A stretch of 64,000 bases of DNA, taken from Dysidea avara (Eukaryota; Porifera; Demospongiae; Dictyoceratida; Dysideidae). The notes below the pieces were generated by a model, which saw only the letters and a list, made by a program, of their open reading frames with translations, was not told the DNA's origin and did not search any database. The position numbers and the translations under genes are program-made. Positions 1 to 10,924 of this stretch are shown here, piece after piece (position 1 is the first letter of the stretch; each line of letters opens with the position of its first letter). Location of the stretch: contig NC_089274.1 of assembly GCF_963678975.1 (NCBI RefSeq), positions 23,459,133 to 23,523,132 of the forward strand. The letters are read 5' to 3'.

Positions 1-254
1 ATTAGACATACACTAGTCCAACAAGACAGGGTTTTGATAGTTTTCATGAATGCTTGCATTATACAGTGCATAGGGGGGCTGGGATGCAATGGTTATGATA
101 TCTCAGTAACTTTAGAACTGTTTGATAGTATTGCCTGGACAATTACCAGTAAGATATGTAATTATCACTACAATAGAATTAAGTGTTTATTGCAAGCAGC
201 AAACAACACAATGTGCTGGCAGCTAACCAAAATATGCAGCGGCAGCAAACATAA

Positions 255-715
255 AGTGTAGAACCAGGAATTTTGGTGACAGCTAGGTTTCCAAATTTCT
301 ATTACATGTACATTTAAATTATGGGGGCATGCTCCCCCCACTGAAAGAAATTTTGGTATTGTGAGATTGAATCTGGTGACAATTTTTGCCAAAAAATTTG
401 ACATCTTAAACATATATGCTAGGAATAGGCTGTTTATGCTTGTTTCTACTGGCATAGTGTCAGGAACAGGCTAAAGGGTTAAGAGGTAAAACCATGATGT
501 GAAGTTTGAAGCATAAAACTAAACAGACATGGATGCCATCTAGGGGCATGCTCCCAGGAAAAAAAATCACATCTTAAATGCCCTGAGATACAGTTTTAGA
601 ATATTTTTAGTAAACCGAGTAACTTTTAAAAAATGCTAAACTGTTCTGTTAGGGTAGTTGATTGTTCTATTTCGACCTGAACTTTGATACCTTTGTAAAC
701 CCCCTCCCCCCGATC
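255..715. repeat. Dispersed repeat family R1, copy 1
   Basis: This stretch is clearly similar to 50132-50570. Shared blocks include 'caggaattttggtgacag', 'gagattgaatctggt', 'aggctaaag' and 'tgatacctttgtaaa' in the same order. Near its end it carries a degenerate version of the TGTTCTATTAGAGTA module. The element has no coding capacity that I can see. It looks like a non-autonomous interspersed repeat whose ends are not sharply defined. Confidence 0.6.
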
Positions 716-1590
716 ATATGTAAAGCCGTACATGCACCTGAAACCTTGCATTTTTACTAACTTATTGTACAGAAACCACCCACTGGTGAGACATTTTCAT
801 GTCCAAGGCCGGAACACTTCAATTTTTACATTGTATCCCCTGTCACCTTTATCTATGCTAAAACAGCTAAGCTGTAAAAAAAGGGTGCAGTACCTTTAAA
901 AGCCTGGGTAAAAAATATGAAATCAAAGGTGGCTGCTAAAAGAAATGGCTGCAATAATGTTAATGTCAATCAGTTTTAATTATGCACTGCTAAACAATGT
1001 TTAGGATGATGATCATGGTGTTAAAAATGAGAAGTATCATGTTTTGGGGTTTATATAAAACAGTTTGAGTGCATAATTTGGCTATACCTATTTGAAAAGT
1101 TGTTGCTCGGATCCGACCAACCCAATTTTGCACAGATTTTAGTAAGAAATCTCAAAAGGTAACTGAACATCATCTATATGGGTGTAGTTCCCTTAAAACC
1201 AGTGTACCTTCGCTATATACTTCAGTGTCGTTCATGACTCATTGAGAGCTATATTTTATACACAATATCTAGCTACGTATAGCTTGTAACTAGAAAGTAT
1301 TTGACATGCCTGTCTGATGGTGCAGTATCTACAAATATTTTATCTGATTTAGCTACATAGTATTGAAAGATAAATATTTCTGTAAATTATTATTATTATT
1401 TGCCTACCGACCGACCCATTTTGTTATAAAACTGATCAATCTGAACAACAATTTTTCAAATAGGAATGGCCTTACATCCTTACATTCAAGGTCAAAATTC
1501 TTTAATAGAGCAGTCATTTATGATAATAGAACGATCAACAGTTTCTTTAGTCATTGAGTTTTCTTAGCTGTCTATAGTTTTTCATGATTC
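716..1590. other. Gene-free stretch with half of a foldback MITE
   Basis: No credible exon was seen. Positions 860-975 match one arm of the AAAACAGCCAAGCTGT foldback family (here 'aaaacagctaagctgt', then 'aaagcctgggt' and 'gaaatggctgcaat') without the partner arm, so it is a solo or truncated copy. A degenerate 'ctttaatagagcagtca' module lies near 1500-1520. Confidence 0.5.
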
Positions 1591-1599
1591 TCTTTAACA

Positions 1600-2480
1600 G
1601 TCATCTATAACTGATTATTATGAAATCCAAATTGAGACCCGGTAGAGCGGGCGGCGCTAACATCAAGACACACGATAGTGTGTCGTGCGGCCCAAGAAAC
1701 TGGCGCGCCACACCGTGGGTATATTGGAAGAAAGAAAACGTCATTTTTATACCTTTGTAATTTGTACCTCGGTGATACCTTATCCGAATTTGCTGCAGAG
1801 TTAATGTTGCCCGCCAGCCTCGCCGCCAGCTAGGGGAGTCCACATTCCAAATTTGAAGGAAATCGCACAAACCATTTCCGAGATACGAGCAGCCAAAGTT
1901 TCTTCTTCTTCCTCGTGTTTTCGCACACTTGCAAAAATTGCTATAAAACGCAAACGCGTACTACGATCGCCTTGAAATTTGGCACACAGAAAGGGAGTCC
2001 AAGGACGAATCCTAGTATCAAATTTGGTGTAAATCGGATGAACGGTTAAGGAATTATGACCAATTATTCGCGTAAAACAAGATCGATTTGTTGTCATGCC
2101 TACAGGGTAAACCACTTCATGGAACGAGTTGAAAATCGTTTTGTGGATAGATCAACCATTTTAGGAGTGCCTTTTGGTGGTTTGAAAGCAATCAAAATAA
2201 AGATCATGGAGATATGACACGAAACCGAAGGTGTGTAACAATTGCGCGATCGAGATTCGTGAATAAAAATACCAATAATTTTCACGCCTACCAGGTAAAC
2301 CGCTTAGAGAAGTGAGCTGAAAATGGGTATGTAGCTGGAATAGTCATCGTAGAAAGTCCTTGCAGTAGTACAGAACAATCGGTTTACAAACCACTGACTT
2401 TATGATTCCAAAGCCAACTCCGTGTAGTAAATGCGAGATCGAGATACTCTAATAGAACAGTCACCCTAATAGAGTATTCA
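1600..2480. repeat. Leader of composite satellite element, copy 1 (about 190-bp tandem motif)
   Basis: Two consecutive units begin with 'cctacagggtaaacc' (about 2098) and 'cctaccaggtaaacc' (about 2287), followed by similar text, giving a unit of about 190 bp. The unit from about 2285 to 2480 reappears with good similarity at 19058-19255, again directly before a 31-bp satellite array. The upstream part (1620-2090) is unusually GC-rich for this window. No intact protein was found in it. Confidence 0.6.
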
Positions 2481-2499
2481 GCTACTTCATGACTTACTC

Positions 2500-4145
2500 C
2501 ATTATAGATTTCTATTACATTGCAAGTTATATTGTAGGGAGTTCAGCAGCAACCAGTTAATATTGTAGACAGTTCAGCTACAAGCAAGTCACCCTGTAGA
2601 GAGTTCATGCAGCTACAAATATATCGCTGTATAATTAACAAGTCACACTGAAGAGAGTTCAGCTACAAACAATTCACTCTGTATAAATTCTGCTACAAAC
2701 AAGTCTTCATGCAGAGAGTTTAACAACCAAAATCCACCATGTAAAGAGTTCAGCTTTACTAACAAGTTACTCTGTAGAGGGATCAGCTAGAAACAAGAGA
2801 GAGCTCAGCTAGAAAACGTCACCTTGTAGAGAGTTCAGCTACAAACAAATCACACTGTAGAGAGATCAGATAGACGGAGCCACCTTGTAGAGGGTTCAGC
2901 TGTGAAGTGATCACCCTATAGAGAGTTCAGCTAGAAAAATATCACCCTGTAGAGAGTTTAGCTACAAAGAAACCATCCTGTAGAGAGATCAGCTACAAAG
3001 AAACCATCCTGTAGAGAGTTCGGCTACAAACAAATCACCCTGCAGAGAGTTTGGCTACAAAAAATCACCCTGTAGAGTATTCAGCTATAAACAAATCACT
3101 TTGTAGAGTGTACAACTAGACACAAAGCCATCCAGTAGAGAGATCAGCTAGAAGAAATTACATTGTAGAGAGATCAGCTAGAAGAAATCACCTTGCAGAG
3201 AGTTCAGATACAAAGAAACCATCCTGTAGAGAGTTCAGCTACAAATAAATCACCATGTAGAGAGTTCAGCTAGAAGAAGTTACCTTGTAGAGAGTTCAGC
3301 TATACAAAGAAACCATCATGTAGAGAGTTCAGCTAGAAACAAGTCGCCCTGTAGAAAGATCAGCTAGAAGAAGTTACCTTGTAGAGAGTTCAGCTACAAA
3401 GAAACCATCATGTAGAGAGTTCAGCTACAAACAAGTCGCCTTGTAGAAAGATCAGCTAGAAGAAGTTACCTTGTAGAGAGTTCAGCTACAAAGAAACCAT
3501 CATGTAGAAAGTTCGACTACAAACAAGTCACCCTGTAGAGAGATCAGCTAGAAGAAGTTACCTTGTAGAGAGTTCAGCTACAAAGAAACCAAGTTCAGCT
3601 ACAAACAAGTCATCCTGTAGAAAGATCAGCTAGAAGAAGTTACACTGTAGAGAGTTCAGCTACAAAGAAACCATCATGTAGAAAGTTCAGCTACAAACTA
3701 GTCACCCTGTAGAGAGTTCAGCTAGAAGAAGTTACCTTGTAGAAAGTTCAGCTACACATGTAGAGAGCTCAGCTGCAAACAAATCACTCTGTAGAGAGTT
3801 CAGCTACAAAAGATCACAGTGTAGAGAGTTCAACTAGAAGAAGTCACCTTGTAGAGAGTTCAGCTACAAAGAAACCACCATGTAGAGAGTTCAGCTGCAA
3901 ACAAATCACCCTGTAGAGAATTCAGCTACAAACAAATCACCCTGTAGAGAAATCAGCTACAAACAAGTCACCCTGTAGAGATATCAGCTAGATACAAGTT
4001 ATCCTATAGGGATCAGCTACAAACAAATCACCCTGTAGAAATATGTGTTGGAAACAAATCACCATGCATGTAGAGAGTTCAACTAGAAACAAGTCACTCT
4101 GAAAAGAGTTCATCTACAAACAATGGGAGTTTCAGCTACAGTTCA
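2500..4145. repeat. 31-bp satellite array, copy 1
   Basis: About fifty imperfect head-to-tail units begin GTAGAGAGTTCAGCTACAAA and continue with a variable tail such as 'caaatcaccct' or 'gaaaccatcat'. The period is close to 31 bp. Variant units (TAGAAGAAGT instead of TACAAACAAAT) alternate in blocks between about 3240 and 3700, which indicates higher-order amplification of multi-unit segments. The second array is at 19260-20625 in the same orientation. Confidence 0.9.
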
Positions 4146-4377
4146 GTTATGTATAAGAAGTCACCTTATTACCTACAGTGTGTGATTATCTTTCATTGTT
4201 AAATATACAAATATTTTTAATCAGACAAAAAGCTGTACACAAAATTTCTTCCTTTGTTCCACAATTCCCAAGACAATCCTTGCAGAAAAGAAAAAAAAAC
4301 AAGTTAGAAGGAAGCACCAAAGCCAGTTAATGGCTGGCTTTGTGGCTTGCAATACAAAAGGAAGTGATATCTAAACC

Positions 4378-4688
4378 AAAACAGCCAAGCTGTAAAAAAG
4401 AGTGCGGCCGGCCAGGATGAAAAAAGATGTGAAATCCAAGGTGGCGGCCAAGAAATGCATGGCTGTGTAATGGCAAAAATTTTTAATTACGACAATTCAG
4501 GTGAATTTGGTGCCGAATCCTAGTGGAGGAGGCAACGCAAACTGATTGGCCTGAATTGTCGTAATTAAAATTTTTTCCATTAACCTACCATCACAGCCAT
4601 TTCTTGGCTGCTACCTTGGATTTCACATCTTTTTTTCATCCTGGCCTTTTTGGGGGGCCGCACTCTTTTTTTACAGCTTGCACTGTGA
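4378..4688. repeat. Foldback MITE of the AAAACAGCCAAGCTGT family
   Basis: The left arm (4378-4500) and right arm (4560-4688) are inverted repeats: 'aaaacagccaagctgt' and 'gaaatccaaggtggc' on the left, 'accttggatttcac' and 'acagcttg' on the right. A short loop containing 'caattcaggtgaat' separates them. The right tip is damaged ('cagcttgcactgtg'). Related copies are at 10925-11158, 11951-12433 and 20794-21120. No open reading frame of note is present, so it is non-autonomous. Confidence 0.8.
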
Positions 4689-6168
4689 AAAAAGAGGGGT
4701 ATTTCCAGTGGTTTATTGATTACAAAAAAGCTTGATATAACCTGTAGTATACTAACAATCACATGTAAGGCTTTAGTTAATGTGTTAAACATACTGAAAC
4801 CATATATGTGATGGTATATATGTAATAGTATAGTATGCATTATACTAATGTATAACATGAGTATAAAACAGGATTTATATTAAGGCTTATTTGTATTCAA
4901 TAAGCCACTGGAAAAACCATCTTATATCCCACCTTTTTCACAGTGTTGGCTGTTTTGGTTTAGATTATAATTAGTGTGGAAACACGTGCCAATAGACTCT
5001 TTCCAAAAATACGTCACTGCTTAGCAACACCTTTCCGACATTTTGATTGGGGCCACTGTCAATAATCACGATTGCGCTACATAGAAATACGGTGGTGAAA
5101 ACAGCTCGAGCAGAGTAGTATTGTTAAAGGACAGGCCATAGAAGTCTTCGAGGTTGCAAATTAGTATTCTGGTTAGAGGCAGGTGGTTATCAGGGCTGAA
5201 CAAGGTGCGAAACATCGACAACACTAATTTTCTTGTCTGCCCGTACAAGAAGCTGTTAAACAGCGTGTGGGAGGTCAGCCGCTGTTGCAGTTACTATCAC
5301 CAATACAGTACTAATGATTATAATAGCTTTTTGTACGGGCAGTCAAGGAAATTAGTGTTGTCGATGTTTCGCACCTTGTTCAGCCCTGATAGCCACCGAG
5401 AAGCAATACAACCCGGAATAACGGAACAGCGGAATAAGCGAAAATTACATTCTTAATATTTTACTACTATATATACAGTCTATAGCATTTATACAATACT
5501 CACCTCGTGGCAATTCCAGAGAATCACTAAGGCGATCCTCAGGGCGATCTTTAAATAGAACTAGCACAAAACTAACCACTCTAGAATAATCTAACTAAGC
5601 TAAAATACTTTCTAATACACTTTACTACAAAATCGCTACAACACTATTAGTTCTTGCTGCTACAGCTACTTATACCAGCCATCACACACGAGTAACTGCC
5701 CGAATTTATTAGAATCAAGCTGCACAAAGTGATGTCAGCTAAATACAGCACTTAACCTTTTGAATTTACATTAAGCTTGTTTGGCGATGGATAACTAACA
5801 GGTTAGCCAAAGTAGATTATTTCAGAGAAGATTTCTTAGGATGGAATGTTGTCACTAATAAATTCGGGCAGTTGCTCGTGTGTGATGGCTGGTATAAGTA
5901 GCTGTAGCAGAAAGAACTTATAGTGTTGTAGCGATTTTGTAGTAAAGTGTATTAGAAAGTATTTTAGCTTAGTTAGATTATTCTAGAGTGGTTAGTTTTG
6001 TGCTAGTTCTATTTAAAAATCGCCCTGAGGATCGCCTTAGTGATTCTCTGTGGAATTGCTACGAGGTGAGTATTGTATAAATGCTATAGACTGTATATAT
6101 AGTAGTAAAATATTAAGAATGTAATTTTCGCTTAGTCCGTTATTCCGCTGTTCCGTTATTCCGGGTTT

Positions 6169-6654
6169 CAGTGTTGGGAGTAACGCGTTACTTATGTAAC
6201 GCGTTACGTAATATTATTACTTTTGTGGTAACAAAGTAATATAACCCAAGATACTTTACTTACAAACGTAACGCGTTACCTAAGTAATATAATTACTGTA
6301 ACGAGTCTAATATGACGTAATATTATTACTAAAAGTAACGAAGTTACTAATCTCGTTAGTAATCCTCTGAGTAACGCCTAACCACAACGAAGTAACGAGG
6401 CCTACTGAATGAAGCTTATTCACTAGCTTCTTACTTATAACCAAGATTTGCACATTGTCCAACAACGCAATCATGTCACGTAATAAGGTGGTAGTTTCAC
6501 ACGTGACAGCTTAAGGCTGTGGACACAAAGTAATATAATATGTAATATTATTACAGTTACTTTATTTTATGGGTAATATGTAACTGTAACTAAATAGTTC
6601 TGTTGCAAGTAATATGTAACTAGTTACTTTTACAAAGTAACTTGCCCAACACTG
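6169..6654. mobile_element. Non-autonomous hAT element with perfect 8-bp target duplication
   Basis: The element starts CAGTGTTGGGAGTAACGCG and ends 'cttgcccaacactg', giving matched terminal inverted repeats. It is flanked by perfect 8-bp direct repeats 'ccgggttt' at 6161-6168 and 6655-6662, the hallmark of hAT transposition. The 486-bp interior is rich in 'gtaatattattac' motifs and has no transposase. A related but larger copy is at 52459-54264. Confidence 0.9.
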
Positions 6655-6716
6655 CCGGGTTTTATTGCTTCCCCCAGAACACTAATTTGCAAAGATGGCA
6701 TAGACTTGTTGAACTA

Positions 6717-6830
6717 AGTTATTAATTAAGGTTGTTTTGTAGTTAAGGTAGCTAGTTTTGTAGTTAAAGTACTTAGTTTGGTACGTAGTTAAGCTAGTTA
6801 GAATTTTGTATTTAATATACTTAATTTTAC
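6717..6830. repeat. Short dispersed repeat, copy 1 (shared with 15398-15500)
   Basis: About 110 bp beginning 'ttattaattaaggttgtttt' recurs almost identically at 15398-15500. Both copies contain degenerate internal repeats of 'gtagttaaggtagctagttt'. Its function is unknown and it may be part of a larger transposon end. Confidence 0.7.
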
Positions 6831-7135
6831 TTAATCTAATTTGCAAACTTGAAGACTTCTATGGCCTGTCCTTTAACAATACTACTGACTCTGCTCGAGC
6901 TGTTTTCATCACCGTATTTCTACGTAGCGCAATTGTGATTATTGACAGTGGCCCCAATCAAAATGTCGGAAAGGTGTTGCTAAGCAGTGACGTATTTTTG
7001 GAAAGAGTCTATCCGTCCTAGCCAATTATGGCTTTGTGGTATTCAAACACTGAGCGTGTCGCCCACTTAAATGTCTGTTTCTCGAAACCGTTGATATAAG
7101 TTCACTAATAGTCTACGTAGCTGTCGGGCATCGCA

Positions 7136-8482
7136 ATGGCCCACTGCTTTACTAACTGCTGTTCGAGCTGCTGCTATTTCTTCCAGTATACAAGAACAAC
7201 GGAGGATGGTACGTTGGATGAATCATTGGACAAGATTGCCAGGAGTCTGCCGTATTGTGCAGGCAAGTGGTTACCTTCTCATCAATTCGCTTTAGATCGA
7301 TGGCTACAGAGGCTAATCGAAGAAGTTGACACTAAGACACTAGCCGAACCTTTGAATCCGGTTATTCAGAGCTTCAAAGATGCAATAGAAAATAATGCAG
7401 AGCTTACCATGTTCTTCAATCAAATGTTTACTGAAACTCCTGCTCAACCCCCAACAAAACCTCGAGTGAAACAGTCTTCTCCCCAGCCCAAAATCAGAGA
7501 CTATCAACACATGCTTCAACTAATGAATCACATTTTGTTGCAGGCACCAGAATTCCATTCGGATAATGCTTTTTTTCCTGCTCCCATGTTTGCAATAATG
7601 TATAAGCCAAGCAGAACAATTGGTGGGTATGCTGCTTTTTTAAATGTGACTGTAAATTTTCATCTTAAAAGCATCTTCAATGAGTGGGCGAAATTTCTAG
7701 CATCACCGGAGTCATGTTATGTTTTGACAACTGATGGATGGTTTAGTAAGGAGAGCATGGAAAAGATGGGAGGAAAATTTGAACAAGAGTTCATATGTGA
7801 CCCTAGTAAACCACACTATGGATTCACCTCATGGGACGGTTTCTTTACGAGACAATTTAGACCTAACGCCCGTCCTGTTGCATATCCAGCTGATAACAAA
7901 GTAATCGTCAATGCATGTGAGTCAGGACCATGGAGGGTGGAAAGAAATGTCCCGAAGGATGGCAAGTTTTGGATAAAAGGCCAACCTTATAATATAAAGT
8001 TCATGCTAGGAGATGATGCACTCACTGACATATTTGAAGGAGGCACTGTATACCAAGGCTTTCTTGACATCTTCTTCTATCATGGATGGCATAGCCCTGT
8101 GGATGGCGTAGTTCGCAGAGCATATGTTAAGGAAGGTACCTACTATTCTAGGCCAATCGGTGAAACTGATTCTTCTCAAGCTTACATCGCTGAAATGCAG
8201 ACCCGAGCCATAATTGCTATTGAGGCAGATAATCCCTATATAGGCTTGATGTGCTTCATAGCTGTGGGCATGGGTGAGGTGTCATCCTGTGAGATTACAA
8301 TCAATGAAGGACAGAAAGTGAAGAAAGGTCAACAGATCGGCTCATTTCACTTTGGTGGCTCTACACATTGCCTGCTATTCCGACCTGGTGTGAAAGTAAG
8401 CTTTGATTTTCATGGTGAAAAACCTGGCCATTCTGCGGGTAGATTATTGGTTAATTCTATACTGGCTACTGTACCAGAATAA
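7136..8482 (+). CDS. Phosphatidylserine decarboxylase family protein, PsiD-like (PSDC + PSD domains), intronless
   Basis: This is a single 448-codon open frame on the plus strand. After a Cys-rich start, residues about 120-220 resemble the PSDC N-terminal domain found in PsiD-like decarboxylases. The second half is the pyruvoyl decarboxylase domain. It has 'WDGFFTRQFRP' and 'NACES' segments, a His in 'YHGWHSPVDG', and the self-cleavage motif FGGSTH, in which Ser409 would become the pyruvoyl group. Family knowledge says such proteins cleave themselves and decarboxylate either phosphatidylserine or an aromatic amino acid such as tryptophan. The substrate cannot be told from the sequence. The length (about 440 residues) and the NACES and GGST/GGSS motifs fit the PsiD-like branch better than mitochondrial PSD. 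There is no intron, unlike the other intact genes here. A TTG or later ATG start is possible, but the ATG at 7136 gives the longest frame. The polyadenylation signal follows at 8557. Confidence 0.88.
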   Translation: MAHCFTNCCSSCCYFFQYTRTTEDGTLDESLDKIARSLPYCAGKWLPSHQFALDRWLQRLIEEVDTKTLAEPLNPVIQSFKDAIENNAELTMFFNQMFTETPAQPPTKPRVKQSSPQPKIRDYQHMLQLMNHILLQAPEFHSDNAFFPAPMFAIMYKPSRTIGGYAAFLNVTVNFHLKSIFNEWAKFLASPESCYVLTTDGWFSKESMEKMGGKFEQEFICDPSKPHYGFTSWDGFFTRQFRPNARPVAYPADNKVIVNACESGPWRVERNVPKDGKFWIKGQPYNIKFMLGDDALTDIFEGGTVYQGFLDIFFYHGWHSPVDGVVRRAYVKEGTYYSRPIGETDSSQAYIAEMQTRAIIAIEADNPYIGLMCFIAVGMGEVSSCEITINEGQKVKKGQQIGSFHFGGSTHCLLFRPGVKVSFDFHGEKPGHSAGRLLVNSILATVPE

Positions 8483-8556
8483 TATGTACTTCAGTACATG
8501 TGTTTAGCTATGTATGCATGTTTGTAGTAATGTGTAATGAATTTGAGGTTGAATGT

Positions 8557-8562
8557 AATAAA
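8557..8562 (+). promoter_or_regulatory. Polyadenylation signal AATAAA
   Basis: A canonical AATAAA lies 75 bp after the stop codon of the PSD-family gene. A GT-rich stretch follows at about 8600-8640. This supports the locus being a transcribed gene that ends here. Confidence 0.6.
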
Positions 8563-8599
8563 AACTTATAATGTTGTTACGTAGTTTGAACAATTGTGA

Positions 8600-10900
8600 T
8601 CTTTAGTTGTTTGCTACTCCTGTTGGTTTGTTGTACTATAGAAGTGTGGTTATCTACTTTACATAGCAGCATACAGGCACCGCAACAACTGAATCATTCT
8701 GTCAGTGATTTGTAGAAAATGTGTAATAACAAGGGTAGTGGAGCAACCTTGTAAAAGAAACTTGAAAGTGACACAGTGGTCATAAGCACACAACGGACAG
8801 CTGAGACAGGCTGCATGCACTGTAATTAGGCAGCATTCTTTGTGAAGGTATGCATACGTGAGTGAGCATTGTTTAGTAGGTTATGATTTACTCCACCTGT
8901 ATATACACATACGTATCTCACAGATAAGTGCCAGTATACCAAACTTTCAGTTTCTCTTTTTAGGGAAATTATCTGTGAAATATCACATGGTTATGTAGTA
9001 GTGATGCTGAATTACACTTATACTGATCATAATAATTAATTGCTAGCTGTTGTACATTGTAAGCCTATAAAATTTAGTTGAACTCAACTATGAATACTCA
9101 CATTTCAATCTCTATGCATAATGAAAAATGACCGCCCGCCCCATTCTTTGTTGAAAAACCAACTGTAAATTAACTCCTGGCCTTAGAGCTACATGCCTAA
9201 GGCCATAGATATTAGAGTCATCCAAGGTTCTAATATCTATTGAGTCCCTGGATGCCAGTAAATGAAATTATTTGTACCATGGTGCGTGGGCAGATCAAAG
9301 TGTGCCACCATGGTATAACTAAGATACACCACTGGTTGTTAGTTAGGCCATGCTTAGCTGGCAGTTTGAACACGAGTCAAAGTGACTCGGAGGTGTCAAT
9401 GACACAGCGCCAGGTAAGCAAATATAGTTGGCTTTGTGCTAAGTACTGCAGGAGCAAAGGAATGAATCTATGCTTCAACCATAGCTTTAACTAGCTTCTA
9501 TTGCTACAGCAGTACCGGGTAGACTAGTACACATGGATACACGTATTTACGTAACTTTATTCTAATCTAGTGCATGCACGACTTGTGACTTGTAAGGAAG
9601 AGGAGTAGCAGCAGTAATACAAGAGAGAATGGGTTTAAGAAGCTATTTTCAGCACAACCCGTGAGTCCAGTCTGCCAGTGTGGTGAGTCATGGTACAAGC
9701 CAGTTATATCACGTTTACTCGTATGATATCATACTCATACCGTGATATAACTAGAAATTAAATTTGTGTTGTATTATACATATATAATTGCTATGATGGA
9801 TCCAGCATAGGGGAAAATGCCTTAATTGCAACACACGCTTTAAAATTATACTAAGCGGCATGCATGCATGCATCATAATATACAAAACATGCACAGAGAA
9901 GCTGGTTTTTTCATTAGAGGGGCAAGGGGCATCCTCACAACAGCTATCAGGTTAATAGTAATTACAAAAGGAATTTGTGAGTAATCAAGATACTGTATAA
10001 TAGAGCAGTTAATAACTCTAATAGTACAGTAAAAAAAAGAGGATATTGTGCATCTGGTTGTGGATGCATGTACGTGGGTGTATAGCTATGTCTGTGTGTG
10101 GGTGATCATTCATTTTCTAGTCATGGTCAAAAGCACCTGTTATTATGCAATAGCTAATCATTTACTGAATTTTGCAATACTTAAGTCAACGTCTTTTTTC
10201 AAGGGGTTTACTATGGTAATATATACTGTATTACTGAGCTAGCAAGGGGAGTGATGCACCCAGGCCAAGATGAGATGGCCCACATTAGCGATAATGTTAG
10301 GACTTGTGGAATATATATCGTACTCCCACACAAAAGAAAACAAAGCACCCCGAGCACAAGATTAGCTCATGCACATAGGCAGTGAAATCAGCAGTAGTAC
10401 TAGTCTTGCATAGTCAAGCCATTTTCTCCACATGGTGCTTATCGATTAGAAATTGTAAGTGCCTGCTCCAAATAGTTACGATGATGACTAATTCATCACA
10501 ATAATATGCCAAGCAAAAGTACTAGATGAACAAAAAATTGAAAATTTCAAATGGAGAATAGGGATCACTGAGAAAAGCCACAAAACAAGAAGGGATCACT
10601 GGCATGGGGTAGTAATGTAATCTACAAATCCCTATTTTGACTCTGTCATAAAATTGCTACCCCCTTCCCATTTTGTTGTCCATTACTGACTTTTTTTTTA
10701 TTTAGTAGATATTTTCAAGTATTGTGAATGGTTGTAGTATGTATTGTATAGGTGTGTGTGTGTGTGTGTGTGTGTATGGGGGGGGCGGGAGTGGGGGGTA
10801 GGGGTATACAATTGCTGCCTGTGCTGTCCCTGCCTCCCATACAGATCTCCTGCCGGATGCTCTGCACCTATTGAAAATAATGGTGGTACCACTGATATAT
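8600..10900. other. Gene-free stretch with small hairpins
   Basis: I see no credible exon. Two short inverted repeats stand out. One is 9204-9241 ('atagatatta' against 'taatatctat'). The other is 9702-9752, a 51-bp near-perfect palindrome from 'agttatatcacg' to 'cgtgatataact'. A short GT run lies at 10752-10775. Nothing else is assignable. Confidence 0.5.
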
Positions 10901-10924
10901 ACACTAGCCGAGGCACTAACCCGT

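Larger units (their letters stand above)
4988..7018. repeat. Composite 2-kb palindrome upstream of the decarboxylase gene
   Basis: The outer arms 4988-5165 and 6836-7018 are inverted copies ('gactctttccaaaaatacg' against 'cgtatttttggaaagagtc'). The inner arms 5397-5715 and 5855-6168 are also inverted copies ('acccggaataacggaa' against 'ttccgttattccgggt'). Positions 5179-5396 form a separate hairpin ('aacatcgacaacacta' against 'tagtgttgtcgatgtt'). The right arm is interrupted by a hAT insertion at 6169-6654. The palindrome ends about 120 bp before the start codon at 7136, so it may hold or disturb that gene's promoter. Confidence 0.8.

Noticed and set aside
1801-2285. Minus-strand open frames in the GC-rich leader
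   Set aside because: They lie in a tandem repeat and show no family signature or splice context.
2500-4145. A CRISPR-like array or repeat protein
   Set aside because: The period is contiguous at 31 bp with no spacers, and all frames contain frequent stops.
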